Numbered from the stretch's first letter, positions 23,340 through 35,599 are shown. The stretch is 64,000 bases of DNA from Balaenoptera acutorostrata (GCF_949987535.1 NC_080070.1:13459770-13523769); one strand, 5' to 3'. The notes: generated by a model from the sequence alone, not told the origin. Translations and numbers: made by a program.

Positions 23340-24345
23340 ATGTAAAGTTTTAACATTTTGGAGGCCGTAGGCTTTAGCAACTTTGCCAAATGTCGAACCT
23401 ACTAGCATTTCTCTTGTATGGAAAACTAGTAAATTGTTTCTAATTACCTGCCTCCTAGTTTACCTCCTAGCATATATATTTGCCCTTTTGGCCGCCCTTC
23501 TCTTTGGGTGACAGAAACAAATAAAATGGCCAGATAGACTGTAGATTCGCAGTGGTTTCCCCATCAGAACCACTGTCCCAGTCAATCGCAAACACCTCTG
23601 AAGTTTATTCACTAAACACTTTCCAAGCCAAGATCACACACTCAGGATTAGAGACAAGTCAGCTTAAGAGCTTGGGGTTTTAAAAATCTAAGCTAGCCCA
23701 GTCCATTTAATTGGAATTTAACAAGATTTTTAAATAGATACGGTAATTTCTTCACACATCCAGAGCTAATCAGATAGAAACAGGTGTGACCAGAATAGTA
23801 AAAACCAGGAGGGAGGGAATCTAGCCTGCCAAGGATTTAATCCGAGGCTGCGGTCAGTGACCTTTCAGATCCTTTTCCTCTGAGATTCTGCCATTTGTTT
23901 TTCTCTATTAAATTTATTCTTCGCTTTGGCTCACTGTTTCAGCCTGCTGAGAACATTTAGGGGCTTGGTTTTATCTTCTAGCATCTTAGTGATTCCCCCA
24001 ATTTTGATTCCCCCTCCAGTTTGATTCACGTACCTGTGAAGAGGTTCTTTTAAGCTGGTGAGAAAAGCCTGGACCAGGACAGACCCGTAACTTGGCTGCA
24101 TCACCATCAGACTTACTTCACGGGTGACGCATGCACTGCCCCAGCTTACAATGGACACCTGTAATTGCACCAAAAAAGAGGGCAGAAAGGGAACAAATAC
24201 ATCTGTTACACACTGTCAGAGACACGTAGCGGGTGTGAGTTAGGGTCAACATGGGATGGGGCAGTAGGAGGGTGGCAGGGTGGGACTGAAAGCCGGCTCC
24301 CGGCACATTCATCACAATCATGAACAGTAACAACAGCTGCCTTTA
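23340..24345. other. Unassigned unique sequence
   Basis: No gene seen. A minus-strand frame at 23,931-24,173 (80 codons) has no recognisable motif. Confidence 0.45.
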
Positions 24346-24430
24346 GTGAGCGTTGACCCGGCATCAGTAACGAGCTAGCAGCGTGTATGCATCATCTCAT
24401 TTAATTCCCACAAGCCTTTATAGGAAAGCA
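24345..24430 (-). repeat. MIR fragment, antisense
   Basis: 'gcatcatctcatttaattcc' is MIR 3'-half wording read in reverse. Confidence 0.5.
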
Positions 24431-24431
24431 C

Positions 24432-24590
24432 TGGTGCTGCCAGCATGGGTTCTGGGGCTGAATGGCTTAAGTTTGGACCCTGACGCTAGCACTTACCAGT
24501 TGTGGCCTTGGAAGAGTTACTTATCTGTTTGAAGATCCTCATTTGAAAATAATGATAGTAATAGCACTAGTCATGGGCTTGTGGAATTAG
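24432..24590 (+). repeat. MIR SINE
   Basis: 'ggttctggggctgaatggc', 'gacgctagcacttaccagt', 'ggccttggaagagttactta' follow the MIR order well. Confidence 0.75.
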
Positions 24591-24945
24591 ATAGGGAACT
24601 CTAGCTGCTATTAGAACAGATAAGCCCTCAAATCTTAGTGGCTTAACATAATAAAGGTTTCCTTCACAATTGTAATAGTCCAAGTGAGTGTTTGATGGGC
24701 AGCCTTCCACGTGGAAACGTAGGGACTCGTGTTTCTTCTATTTTGTGATCATGCTAACTGCTAGGAAGACAGGTATGAGTTGGGGATGGGCTGGGTGGGA
24801 GAAGAGACAGGTTATGGACCAGACCTAGAGGCAACATACATTCTACTGAAATACCCAGAAACCAGTCACGTGGCTACTCCAATTGTAAGGCAGGCAAGAA
24901 ATAGGGTCTGTGTGTCCAGGAGGAAAAATAAACGAATTTGGTCTC
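24588..24945 (+). repeat. MLT1C/D-like LTR
   Basis: 'aatcttagtggcttaacata', 'ataaaggtttccttcac', 'cttccacgtggaaacgtagg' and 'accagtcacgtggctactcc' match the LTR family also seen at 17,590. Confidence 0.65.
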
Positions 24946-24984
24946 TTCCATAGTTGAGAGGCTTAAACGTAAATTCCTCGGTTT

Positions 24985-25035
24985 GGTAGCTGGTACATAG
25001 TAAGTGCTCAGTAAATGGTAGTGATTATTAGCATT
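24985..25035 (+). repeat. MIR/L2-type 3' end
   Basis: 'tggtacatagtaagtgctca' and 'gtaaatggtagtgattatta' are the shared MIR/L2 3' end. Confidence 0.55.
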
Positions 25036-26674
25036 GCTATTGCACTAGCTCTGGCTACATTCCCTTCCGTGTCTTCTTGATGCCTCTGGTCCAGCTCTCT
25101 TAACCTTTCCCTTTGGAGTTCCCTCAGATGTAGCCTGACCTTGGATTTGTGATGCCTTGGGGAGTCTCTCTGTAACTCTTGGGAAACTTCAAGCATTAAG
25201 TCTGACTCTGTTCTGCGGACACCAACCACGGCATCTTCTCTGAACCCACTGGTCACCGTAACACCAGCGGGATGTGAGGGTGTAGGTAGGATAGGGTAGT
25301 TCAATCTGTATTAGCAGCTCAGGAGAGAGCTCCAGACTGAGATGGCAGAGTCAACAACGTATCAGCGGTGATTGAATCTATGTGACTAGTGAGAAATGCC
25401 ACAAAGAATGTGTAACGTGAGAGGAGTGAGGACTGAGGTCAGTCCTGAGAAACACCAACGTGGAAGACAGTGTTTCCCAAACCGCAGGCATCTGTGTACC
25501 CCAGGGTTGTGTCACCCGGACTATGACGTTTCTTAGACTTTTTCTCAGTTTAACTCAACTTTAATTTTTTAAGATTATTTAGAAAGGAAACATATTTGCA
25601 CTGTAATAAATGAGAAAGTAGTATCGCTTGTCACCAGCAGCAAGTCCTCCTAAAAATAAGTAAGAATGGAGATAAACAAAAACCTGTTTCTAGATTCTAG
25701 CTGGTGACTATCGGCCAGAAAAGGCTATACATCTGAGAGGGCTTTCCTTTTATTTTTTTAGAAGAGGAAAATTAGCTATCATTAGAGAGGTATTAAAGAC
25801 GTACTGATTCCACACTGAGACTCTCTTTGTTTAACTCAGAAGAATTGAAAGAGAATTAAGAGAGAATCTACTTTCTCACTACACAACTCACATTTGAGGC
25901 AGGGCTCAGATCCAGAGGGGGCCACTTTACATGGTGTAGAAAGCCCTGGTTGTGACCTTGTACCACCTAAAATTATCCCTCTGCCATCAGTGGTATGAAT
26001 CCCTCCCTCTGGGAAAACCAGGAGAGGTGGGGTCATGGCATCCAGGGGTGGAAAGGGCCAGGGAGTGGTTAGTTTTCAGAGGCTGCAGAAAGATCAGGCA
26101 AAGTCAGGACTGAAAAGCTCCCTCTGAACTTGGCAACCAGGGCTCACTGGTGTCTTTGGTGGAGTGGATTTATTGGCACAGTGAGGGCCGAGAGGCAGAA
26201 TGCAGCACTTGAACAGTGAAAGGGAGGTGACACTGTGGAAACAGCATTGAGGAGCTTGGCTGTAAAGGACAGAGTTAAGATTAAAGGAGATTTGCATTCT
26301 TTTGTAAAACTTGGGAGACATTAGAACATATTTTTAGACATTGGGGAAGGAGCTGGATGCTGGTAAGTACTGCAGGGGGGGTGACAGTAGATGGATCAAG
26401 GTCCCAGTTTGGGGAAGATGAGGAGGGTTCCCGGTCAAGAGCACAGGTGGGAGATCTAACCCAGAAGAGGAAAAGGGTCAACTTTTCTTAGTTTGAGGGT
26501 AGAAGATGAGGGCATATCCAAGCCCAGGAACTTTCTTGGGTAGAAGAGTGGAAAGTGGAAGGATTTCATGTCCGAAGCCTGATTTTCCTTTGATAAGTAA
26601 GGGGTGAGGTTATATCTGTGGCCAAGAGAAAAAGTGAGTGCAGGCTTGAACTACTGGTTCTCCAGTTCAAAGAG
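25036..26674. other. Unassigned sequence
   Basis: Unique-looking, purine-rich in the second half. No supported gene or named repeat. Confidence 0.45.
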
Positions 26675-27098
26675 TATATTAGCATTCTCCAGAGAACCAG
26701 AACCAATAAGATGTATATATACTATTGAGAGAGAGAAGGAGAGAGAGACTTTAAGGAATTGACTCACATGATTATAGAGGCTGGCAAGTCCAAAATCTGC
26801 AGGGTAGGCTGGCATGCTGAAGACCCAGGGAAGGGTTGATGTTACAGCTCAAGTCCAAAGGTGGTATAAGGCAGAATTCCCACTTCCTTCTGGGGACCTC
26901 ATTCTCTTTTCTCTTAAAGCCTTCAACTGATTGGATGGGGCCCACCTATATTACAGAGGGTAATTTTCTTCACTCACAGTCTACTGATTTCAATGTTAAT
27001 ATCATCTAAAAAAATACATTCAGAGCAACATCCAGGCTGATGTCTGACCAAATATCTGGGTTCTGTGGCCAAGTTGACACATAAAATTAACCATTGCA
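26675..27098 (+). repeat. MaLR-type LTR
   Basis: 'cattctccagagaaccagaa', 'ccaataagatgtatatat', a (GA)n patch, 'ttaaggaattgactcacatg', 'ccttcaactgattggatgg' and 'gacacataaaattaaccatt' follow one well-known old LTR from end to end. The subfamily is not certain. Confidence 0.75.
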
Positions 27099-27099
27099 A

Positions 27100-28220
27100 G
27101 TAGTATTAATGATCTCATTTATATCCAGAGCAAAAACATGAGGTGATGTAGATAAAGAGAAGACTGTAGAATGTGGAGACAATCCTCCGGATTCTAGGAG
27201 GTTCTCATTGTTAGTAGGTGCTCTGAAGACCCCAGGGTTTCTGATGGAGCCAGAGCTGAAGATGACAGCATAGAAGAGTCATGGGGGACAATCCACCCAC
27301 CCCACCTTCGAGGAGAGGCGCCATCTCGGCATCGAAGGATAGACCCTATGAAAGCAAACTTTCTCTATGCAAATTCTGATCTTGAAGTCCCAGTCAGTAA
27401 CTGATGAGGACTCCTCTCCTGTCACACTAGCCCCAGGACACAGGTGCTTTCAAGATAACAAAATATAGGAGTTACCTTTTCGTTCTTTCTCCTTCTTCTA
27501 TTTTCACCATGGGTCAAAGGTATATATATATTTATTTCATTGAGATCAGTGTGATTATTTATTTTCAAGGCTGCCTTTTCTCAGTAGAATTTCTAGTCGA
27601 GCTTATTCTTTCCCTCACTCACAAGCCTGAGTTCTTTACACATCCATCCCGTCCTTGGCAAGAATCCTTGGAGACATACCTAGTGGCAAGCCACCTGCCG
27701 TGGACTGAGGGTGGATCTATTCTGGTCATAGGCTTTGTGATCTGGACAAAGGAATTGAGTACGTGCCTGCCAAATTGTCAGGCGATACTAAATTTGGTGG
27801 GCCAGCTGAATTCTAGCAGAAAATCATGCAAAATAAGGTCTAGCAATTGGGGGAAAATTGGCCCACAGGGAAGATAATTGGATGAAATTCAGTAGGACTA
27901 CATGGGCCTAGAATTCTAACTCTGGAACTGCAACTAGCTATATAACCTTGTAGTTCAGAGACCAAGCCTCAGATATGAGTTGTGCCACACCAGAGAGTTT
28001 TGGAGCCAAAGGGACCTTTGAGAAGTCATCCGCCCCCTCCCCCATTTTATATGCATCGGACAAAAAGGTTTCTTCCAACTTTGAAAGGTTATGGTTCTCC
28101 AAGTTCATGTCTTCTGAGCTTCCCTGATCCCGTTTCCGATCCTCTCCATCAGAATCCCTTGCCCCTGCTCCTCCAGTTCCACAGGGCCATGCTCAGCACC
28201 CTATAGTACTTCCTTCATAT
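27100..28220. other. Unassigned sequence
   Basis: A plus-strand frame at 27,509-27,877 (122 codons) begins in a (TA)-rich stretch and shows no recognisable domain. It is not called a gene. Confidence 0.45.
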
Positions 28221-28224
28221 GCCT

Positions 28225-28370
28225 CAGCTTGTTTACCTTCCTGTTTCCCAGGCTAGATTATCAGCACCTTGACAATGGGATCATGTCTCGTGTATCTCCG
28301 CATTTCCAAGGTCTATCATGGTGCCTGGCACATAATTAATGATCAATAAATTTTGGCTGAATAATAATCA
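28225..28370 (+). repeat. L2 LINE 3' end
   Basis: 'catggtgcctggcacataat' and 'gatcaataaattttggctga' are diagnostic of the L2 3' end, preceded by 'tcatgtctcgtgtatctcc'. Confidence 0.75.
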
Positions 28371-29683
28371 AAAGAAACTCCACATTTGCCCATGGATTAT
28401 GGTTATCATATTTTCTCACCTCTGATGCTCTCCTTTATACACAGCCTAATTCGGTGACTCTCTTAATATTGTAAAGGTCAAAAATTGAACACAACTCACC
28501 ACATTTTTGAGCAGCACAAAATATAGGGAGAAAAACATACGTCGTACCTGGACATTTTACTTCTGATAAGAGAAACTGAAGACTGCATTGGCTTATTTTT
28601 AAAGCTACATCACATTAAGCTTGTGGTCAGCTGAAATACCATGATGTTTTCATGTGGATTTCTGCCACGCTGTAGCTCTCACATTCTGCACATGTGCAGT
28701 TGATCTTGAACCCCAAATGTAGGACTTGACATTTTCTGGTTTTGGCTCAAGGTTAAATCCAATCAAAATCACTTTGAATTTGATGCTATCGGTGACTACA
28801 TTAGCAATCCTTCCTGGATTCAGGTCACTGGCAAATCCGACATGCAGATCTTTTCTGCCTTTATCCCACTGTGTGACAACAATGTTGAAAGGATTGGGAC
28901 TCAGACAAGAGCTCCAGTGGTAACCACCCCCTTCCACGTTGACCCAGAATCACTCAAACTTATGAGTAATCAACCATAAGCTGATAAATGCACTCCAAAA
29001 CACTGCCAGACATACCTTATTTCGCCATCTTATCCACAAAAATCTTGAGGATGACATTTTAAAAAGGTTTTCTAAGGTACACACATACTTTATCTACAGC
29101 TCCTGAAATTTGCCAGCCAAGTAATCCATTAAAATAAATAAAACACAGCTTGTATGGTACAACTCCTTAGCATGCATATGCTGGCCCTGGTGCCAATGGC
29201 ACTCTTTTCTAAGTCTCACAATCCCTGCCCCTTTTAAGTAAATCTAATTTAGACTATGGCCTGGCATTGATGTTGAGCTGAACTTCCATGGTTGGGATCC
29301 CATCTGATGACACATCCAATATTCCATGATTCCTCAAAAATTACCCACTGTGACTATGAGATCAGAGTACAAGTTCTTTGCACATCCTAGGACAGAGTTA
29401 TTTAGACTTGAAAACAAACCTTGTGGAGGGTGGCCTTAACACATGTGCGGAACTATCCTTCACTTTTAAGGGTCTTCAGTCAAAGAGATCGATGATTATT
29501 CCTTCTGATTTTCACCTGATGCTGCAGGATGAGGCAATGGAAAAGGCCTTTGTCACCCTGAACATCTTCAACTATTATACACAACCACCTGGTGAGAAGC
29601 TGCTCTTCCTCATCTCAGGACACTTTACATCTTTTTCCTAGTTGATATGAAGAATCTATACGTGTTGGAATTCTTCTGGTCTT
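28371..29683. other. Unassigned sequence with one unexplained minus-strand frame
   Basis: The minus-strand frame 28,650-28,937 (95 codons) has even amino-acid composition and no low complexity (for example KFKVILIGFNLEPKPENVK), but I cannot match it to a family. Around it, A/T-rich unique sequence. It could be a pseudogene fragment or chance. Confidence 0.35.
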
Positions 29684-29735
29684 TTTTTTTTTTAATTTAA
29701 CTATAGCTGATTTACAATATCGTGTTAGTTTCAGG
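29684..29735 (-). mobile_element. Ultra-short L1 3'-end insertion with TSD
   Basis: Only ~52 bases: poly(T) then the complement of an L1 3' end (gatttacaatatcgtgttag). The flanks cttctggtctt (29,673-29,683) and cttctgatctt (29,736-29,746) form an 11-bp TSD with one mismatch. Confidence 0.75.
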
Positions 29736-29749
29736 CTTCTGATCTTGTA

Positions 29750-30235
29750 GTGCTGAACATATGAAAGCCGTGAATGGTACCCACAGTATCAAGAGGCCAA
29801 GCTGATTGGCACAAGATGCCAGGAACTTAGAAGATCTTCTAGGAAAAAAGATGTCAGAATTCGAGATGGAGGTCACAGGGCAGGCTCACTCCTTCCCTGA
29901 TAAGACCTCAGGTTGCTCTCATGAGTAGAAGATGCCAGAACCAAGAGGTAACAGGAAACCATCCTGATGAGAGAAAGTGTTTTCCTCTCACTCCTACTCT
30001 CTTTGTTCAAATTATAAGCTTTGAAATGAGGTGGGGGATATCCATGTTCTTGTTTCCATAATATGTCAAACAATGAGATCAATAAAATATCCTAAGGTTT
30101 AGGATAGGCCAGGCTTTGTCTTTTCCACCTGACTCTGGAACTCCAAAAAGCCATAAGCTTTCAAAAAGTGACCCAGTAACAAACTCATTTTATGGAAGAG
30201 TATTAAAGTTTAGGTTTTTAAAAGGTAGCTTAGAA
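29750..30235. other. Unassigned sequence
   Basis: Unique-looking; nothing supported. Confidence 0.45.
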
Positions 30236-30360
30236 ATAAAGTAGTCAAACTGTCTCCTTTTATAGGTAAGGACACTGAAGTCCAGAGAGGTTCAATGACT
30301 TGCCAAAGGTCACAAAGTTACAAAAGATGGAACTGGCCCTTGAACCCAGAGCTTTGCAGT
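30235..30360 (-). repeat. MIR fragment, antisense
   Basis: 'ggacactgaagtccagagag', 'caatgacttgccaaaggtca' and 'cttgaacccagagctttgc' read as reverse MIR. Confidence 0.7.
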
Positions 30361-31335
30361 TCAGGGCTCCCTTTAGGGAAACTTGCTGATGCCCTTTTGC
30401 ACACCAGTTGTAGTTTCTCTGTTACCCTTTATTTCTGCTCTTTTCAATTCTAAAATGTTTTTTCTTCCTAGACAAGAGCGAAAGAGAGCAGAGTTTGAAT
30501 AGTTCTGGCTTCTGCTAATATCATGTGGCATTTTCTGAGAGTGGGAATGTGGAAGGTGGTAAATATAGAGACAGATAAGCCAGTAATGGAAAAACAGGGT
30601 TGGTAGGGAATGAGTAGGCACAGGTGTAACACAAAGAGACCAGGGAGGTCACGGTTGACCACAGATGGAGGCAGGCAGCAATGGAGTGCTACTGCTGAAA
30701 AGCCAAAGTGATACTGGGATGTATTTATAGAAGGATGACATGCAAAGCCCAGGAAGCAATCATTAGGCTACAATCTACATTAGTCAGATCTCTATTGAAT
30801 ATGATACCCATTTTGTCACACTTTGAAATGTGAGAGCCCGGTGGAGTGGGGGGATAAAAAGGGACAGGAAATCATTACTTAGAGTAAAAGTGAAGGAATC
30901 TGGATTGCTGAAAGCGACCCCTGCTCCCATCCCACCCATTGCCTGATTGCTCAAGCAAGTAGGAGGACAGAGAGGGAAGGGGGAGGAGAGTTATCTCAGC
31001 CAGAAATTTCCTTCCAAACTGCTGGCCCCTCAGCATTGAATTTTAGAGGCTGATTCTGTCTCCTTTCCTTCCAGTCAAGGTTAAGATCCCCTGCCTGAGG
31101 TCTCTCTCTGCAAAGAGTTGAAGGCCTAGCATCGTCAGCTCTTATTGATTAAAGATGGCTTCCTTACCAGTGCAGAGCCCTTACCGAGTAAGTTACCCCT
31201 TCCACATGCTGGTTACAGGAACTTCAAGAGCAAAGTGGTTGAGGAGACTCAGGCTCATCACTGGAACCCCACGCTGACCACAGCAGCCTCGTGGCCTCCA
31301 CCTGATTTCTGACTTGTTCTCAGCCTGTATGTGAA
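30361..31335. other. Unassigned sequence
   Basis: Unique-looking, with a purine-rich stretch near 30,960-31,000. No gene supported. Confidence 0.45.
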
Positions 31336-31339
31336 AGAT

Positions 31340-31560
31340 TTTCTTCTTCAAAAAGAAGTTTTGAAAAATAGAAGTATAGTTGATTTACAGTGTTGTGTTA
31401 GTTTCTGGTGTACAGCAAAGTGATTCAGTTACACATAAACATTCTTTTTCAGATACTTTTCCATTATAGGTTACTAAAAGGTATTGAGTATAGTTCCCTG
31501 TGCTATATAGTAGGTCCTTGTTGTTTATCTATTTTATATACAGTAGTGTGTATTCTCACT
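31340..31560 (-). mobile_element. Truncated L1 3' end, antisense
   Basis: 'gaagtatagttgatttacag', 'tagtttctggtgtacagcaa' and 'tatagtaggtccttgttgtt' are the complement of the cetartiodactyl L1 3' UTR. Confidence 0.85.
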
Positions 31561-32390
31561 CAGTCTTAAGCAAATCTGAAGCTGTGGGCATCTACATAAC
31601 TACTGCCTTTCCTCTGTACATGCACTGCTTTATGTAACAGCATGTTGAGTGTGATGGAATAGACAGGTCAGCCTCAGAGCTTCAACTTGACTTCCTGAAG
31701 TTAAAAACATAGGATTCTTCTGGTTTCAGACATATCTTATGCAGTAATTCCATATTTTGGAGAAAGGTGGTGATGTCTTTAAAACAATCCTCTGTCATGT
31801 CTCCTTTGCCCTTCTACAGAGATTTTAAGCTTCATCTAATCTCTCCTAAAAAAAAAAAGAAAGAAAGGCACACGATGGAGAAAGACCCTTGTAGATATCA
31901 CATACTAGGTGCTTGCAGGCCAAAGAATGCAAGTAGAAAAGTCCTTGTGCTGGTTTTCTCCATCACTTCCCCAAAGAAATTTCCATTAAAAAAATAAATA
32001 AAAGGCCACTACTTCCCACCTGCAGTGGGAGAACTCGAGAAGCCAAGTCCCCTATGGCTGATGCTGTGGGCCAGATGGTCCTTGCTTCTCCATAGGAACA
32101 TGGGCTCTGCTTGCTCTTTCTGGTCCCAAGGCTCAGGGGCCCCCTCTCTTTTAGTGAGAGGGGCCAAGGAAGTGGGGAGTGTAACAGAAAGTGGCCTAGT
32201 CCTCAAGTACATGTCACCTGACTCGCAGAAGATCAAGTGTGCCAACATATAGAAGCCATGAATGGTTGGGGACATGGGCGTTGTGGTCACACAGACCTGG
32301 GATTGAATATCAATCCCTTCTCCCAGCACAGGGTGAGTCTCAACTGTGTCCAAGGACAAACCCACACATCTTCCAGAAACTGCTGGTCTC
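31561..32390. other. Unassigned sequence
   Basis: Includes an A-run at 31,849-31,858. No gene or named repeat supported. Confidence 0.45.
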
Positions 32391-32394
32391 CTAT

Positions 32395-32700
32395 AGGATT
32401 AAACCACATGTCTGGTGTTTTTCACTTAATGCTTTATCTTGTACATCTTTCTATACCAACCCACCAAGACTGACCTTGATCGCTTTCTTGGCTGTATGGC
32501 ATTCCACTCTATGGCCATGTTCACTTTTGCCATTTCCCAAGAATGAAAGTCAATGTGTTTCTGATTTTTGCTACAGCAAACAATACTGCAATGAATATCC
32601 TTCTACAAATATCTATCTGTACACGAATACAGCTGGAGGAAAATTCCCAGAAAGAGAATTGCTGCAAATGTCTTTACAATTTTGATATTGTCAAATTGTC
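32395..32700 (-). mobile_element. Ancient L1-type fragment, antisense
   Basis: 'tcttggctgtatggcattcc', 'atactgcaatgaatatcctt' and 'attttgatattgtcaaattg' are old antisense L1 (HAL1/L1M-like) wording. Subfamily uncertain. Confidence 0.55.
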
Positions 32701-32745
32701 CTCTACAGTGCCTCCACTGATGCTGCCCAAGAAGTCTTCTTTCTG

Positions 32746-32967
32746 AAGGTGGGACAACGGGCATGAGGGTGAATGAACTAACCATGCCTTTTGTTATTCT
32801 TCTACTCTCCAACAAAGCATTGTTGGTACTATTTTGGGGGTCCTTGGCCGTTGACCAAGGTGGGACAACGGGCATGAGGGTGAATGAACTAACCATGCCT
32901 TTTGTTATTCTTCTACTCTCCAACAAAGCATTGTTGGTACTATTTTGGGGGTCCTTGGTCGTTGACT
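32746..32967 (+). repeat. 111-bp tandem duplication, two copies
   Basis: Copy 1 (32,746-32,856) and copy 2 (32,857-32,967) each start aaggtgggacaacgggcatg and differ by eye at only two positions, 32,848/32,959 (C to T) and the last base. The period of 111 is a multiple of three, so any frame through it stays open. The near-identity implies a recent event (or an assembly duplication). Confidence 0.95.
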
Positions 32968-33244
32968 CCATGGAAGATGAGAACCCAGTTGTGCTTTTCC
33001 CAGAGGGGACATCTGCCAGAATCCAGGCTTATTTTTGGCAACTGGGTGACACGCTCCCTGCATTTCCAGGGGATTCTTGGCTTCCCTCAACAATGACCTA
33101 TTTGTGGCTGAATATTTAGCTGTTCACTCAATCCTGATGTCTGGTCTACAACCTATTTTGAGATTTGATAGGTTGTTTTCCAGCAAAAACTGTGGATGCA
33201 AACCCCAAAATAGAGTCTTACACTCCATTATTTGTCTGGGAAGG

Positions 33245-33620
33245 GTTCATGGGTAAAACATGTTTTTATTTTTATTATTTGATTTTCAAACTTTTATTAT
33301 GGGAAATTGCAGACATATACAAAAGTAGAGAAAATAGCGTGATGAACCCCTATATACCTACCACTTGGCTTCAATGATCAATTCATGACCCATCTTGTTT
33401 ATGTATACCCCAACCAATTCCCCACCTCCTGTATCATTTTGAAGCAAATCCAAGACATTTTATCATTTCATTCATAACTGTTTCAGTGTCCACCCCTGAA
33501 ATGTAAGAACTTTAAAAAAACATATTACTGTTACACCTAAAATAACTAACAAGATATTAAAATATACACAAATAACCCAGTCAGTGTTCAGATTTCCAAA
33601 TGCCTCATAAAATGATTTAA
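33245..33620 (-). mobile_element. Ancient LINE 3' region, antisense
   Basis: 'caaaagtagagaaaatagcg', 'cattttgaagcaaatccaag' and 'cagtcagtgttcagatttcc' belong to a common old LINE 3' region, probably L1M/HAL1. Exact family unknown. Confidence 0.55.
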
Positions 33621-33639
33621 ACAGGATTTTTAAATGTTA

Positions 33640-33765
33640 GAAAAGCAAATACTGAGGACCAGGAGATCTGAGTTCAAGTCTTAGATCTATCCCTCTCTCC
33701 TTGGGTGACTTTAGATAATTCTCCTGACTGCCTCTGCCTCCGTTTCTTGGACTTTGGGGGCTGGA
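33640..33765 (+). repeat. MIR fragment
   Basis: 'gagatctgagttcaagtctt' followed by 'ccttgggtgactttagataa' is MIR core order. Confidence 0.6.
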
Positions 33766-35590
33766 AAAGACAAATCTCACCACTTTCAGATGATGCTAAT
33801 GATTTGAGGAAAGGAACCAGAAAAAATGGTAATAATTGAAACTAGAGTCAAGTTTGAATTTCTATATAATAGTGACCAGATCAATAAATGTCTGCTAAAT
33901 TCAATAACATTTACAAAATCTGTCTACTCTTATCCCCATGAAAGAGATATGTTAGGGTCAGGAGGGCCTTATCTTTTCCTCTTGGCAGATAAGTGCTTTT
34001 CAAAATGAAGTAGATATAGGAGCTGCTTTCATTTTAAAGCACATAATCTTAATATAGTATTTGTTTAAACCCACAGATATTCCTCTAAACCATCCTCCTG
34101 CTCTTAGGAGTGTGGAAATAGGGCAAGGGGAGAGGAAGAAAGAAGATAGATTTGTCAGTGGTTCTGGAAGTCAAGCAATGCCACTGGGAACTCTCTTATC
34201 CAGTGAGATAATGTATGCATATATAAATTATAAAGCGCCATAAATCTGTGATTAGAAAAATGAGGGTCTCCAGATGGCCCTGAATCACTCCTAGCATTTT
34301 CCCCTTTGCATTTCTATTAGCAGCAATCAGTTTTCTCTTCCAGAGAAAAATTCTCTATAAAATCTAGGAGATAAGGAGAAGGAAAGGGAAATAGCCAAAT
34401 AAAGACACATACTGACAGGACACTGAAAATATTGCTAAAAACTCTTGAAGGTCTTTTTTAAGACCATTGCACGTACCTTCTCCTCACTCTGTGTATGTGC
34501 GGGGGCACGGGAGGTGATGGAGCCTGTGGTGTAAAGGGAGGGAAAGAGAAATGAACAAAAGAAGAATGTGCATTTCTCATCATGGTTTGGTGAAGGCAGA
34601 ACGGAGAACTCCTTCCCGAGCAGGTGGGTCGTGGCTGCCAGGAAAGCTGTGTGTCTCTATCTTCTCAACGAGAGGGACCCTTTAGCAGTAAAACAGCTTG
34701 GCAAGGATGAGGCGTGGATACCTTTTCTCTCTTTCAAAGACAACAGTGCTTAGGGTTTGAAGAGGCTGGATTTCTGCTATTTGAACGTCGGCAGGGCACA
34801 ATCTCTGTCCTTCACCTGAACACACACGCCCACACATGTAGTTGTGATACCTGCTTCCCCTAAACATACAGAGGACCCTGACCAGCCACCCTTCTGTTGA
34901 AAGGTGAAGAGTGTGCCTCTTACTGTCGGGTCAGGGAGGGAGAGAGAGACTGCATACGGGGGAGCTGGGGCGGGGGTGGGGGGGGTGCATCACAGAGCCA
35001 AGCCTGGGAGAAGCCAGGTGGCTTCTGAGGCTAGGTGCAGGGCCACTATCCTCGGCTGCCCAGAACTGATCCAAGCAACCCGAGGAAGATTCACAATTAC
35101 CTTGGCAACCAGATCACAGGCCAAGCTGTTACCTGGCAATCCCCCTAGACCCCTCCTCCCCTCCCCGCTACACTCTCTGTTTCTCCCAGTGCAGCTCACA
35201 CACAACTCTTTCTCCACTTTGCTATGCCTCGAAGATCACAAGATTCTTTGTACGCGAGGAAACAAGGGGACAAGAGAAAATCAGAGATCCAAGACGTAGG
35301 GAAAGAGAAAACATTTTCTAAGTTCAGGTGGGAGGATGCAGTTTGACTGACCTCCTCCCACTGGTGACTGGAGAGAGAGCGATGGGACCGGGGTCAGGGA
35401 GAAGAGGGAGATGGGGTGGCGAACAGCAAAGCTGGAATATCAGGCAGTTTATTTGCTCATTGATTCCAGAAACCATGAAAACTGAGCAAAATTAGAGGGG
35501 AGAGATTATCCCCATTCCCATTTCCCTTCCTGCCCCTCCCTGTCTCCTTTCAGAGGTCTTATGGAAACTTGCCTTAAGGATCTAAGCCTG
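33766..35590. other. Unique sequence with a GC-richer, regulatory-looking part near 35 kb
   Basis: No gene recognised. At 34,968-34,988 there is a G-run cluster (ggggcgggggtggggggg) and at 35,096-35,140 two X-box-like sites. The rest is A/T-rich and unassigned. Confidence 0.45.
35096..35140. promoter_or_regulatory. Two RFX-type X-box matches
   Basis: attaccttggcaac (35,096-35,109; minus strand gttgccaaggtaat) and gttacctggcaat (35,128-35,140) each fit the RFX consensus GTNRCC-N(0-3)-RGYAAC with one mismatch. Both are imperfect palindromes of RFX type, 32 bp apart. RFX factors drive ciliary and MHC class II genes. Binding here is inferred from motif alone. Confidence 0.35.
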
Positions 35591-35599
35591 TTGGGCTCC

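Noticed and set aside
27509..27877. 122-codon plus-strand frame
   Set aside because: Starts in a TA-rich stretch and has no family resemblance; chance frame.
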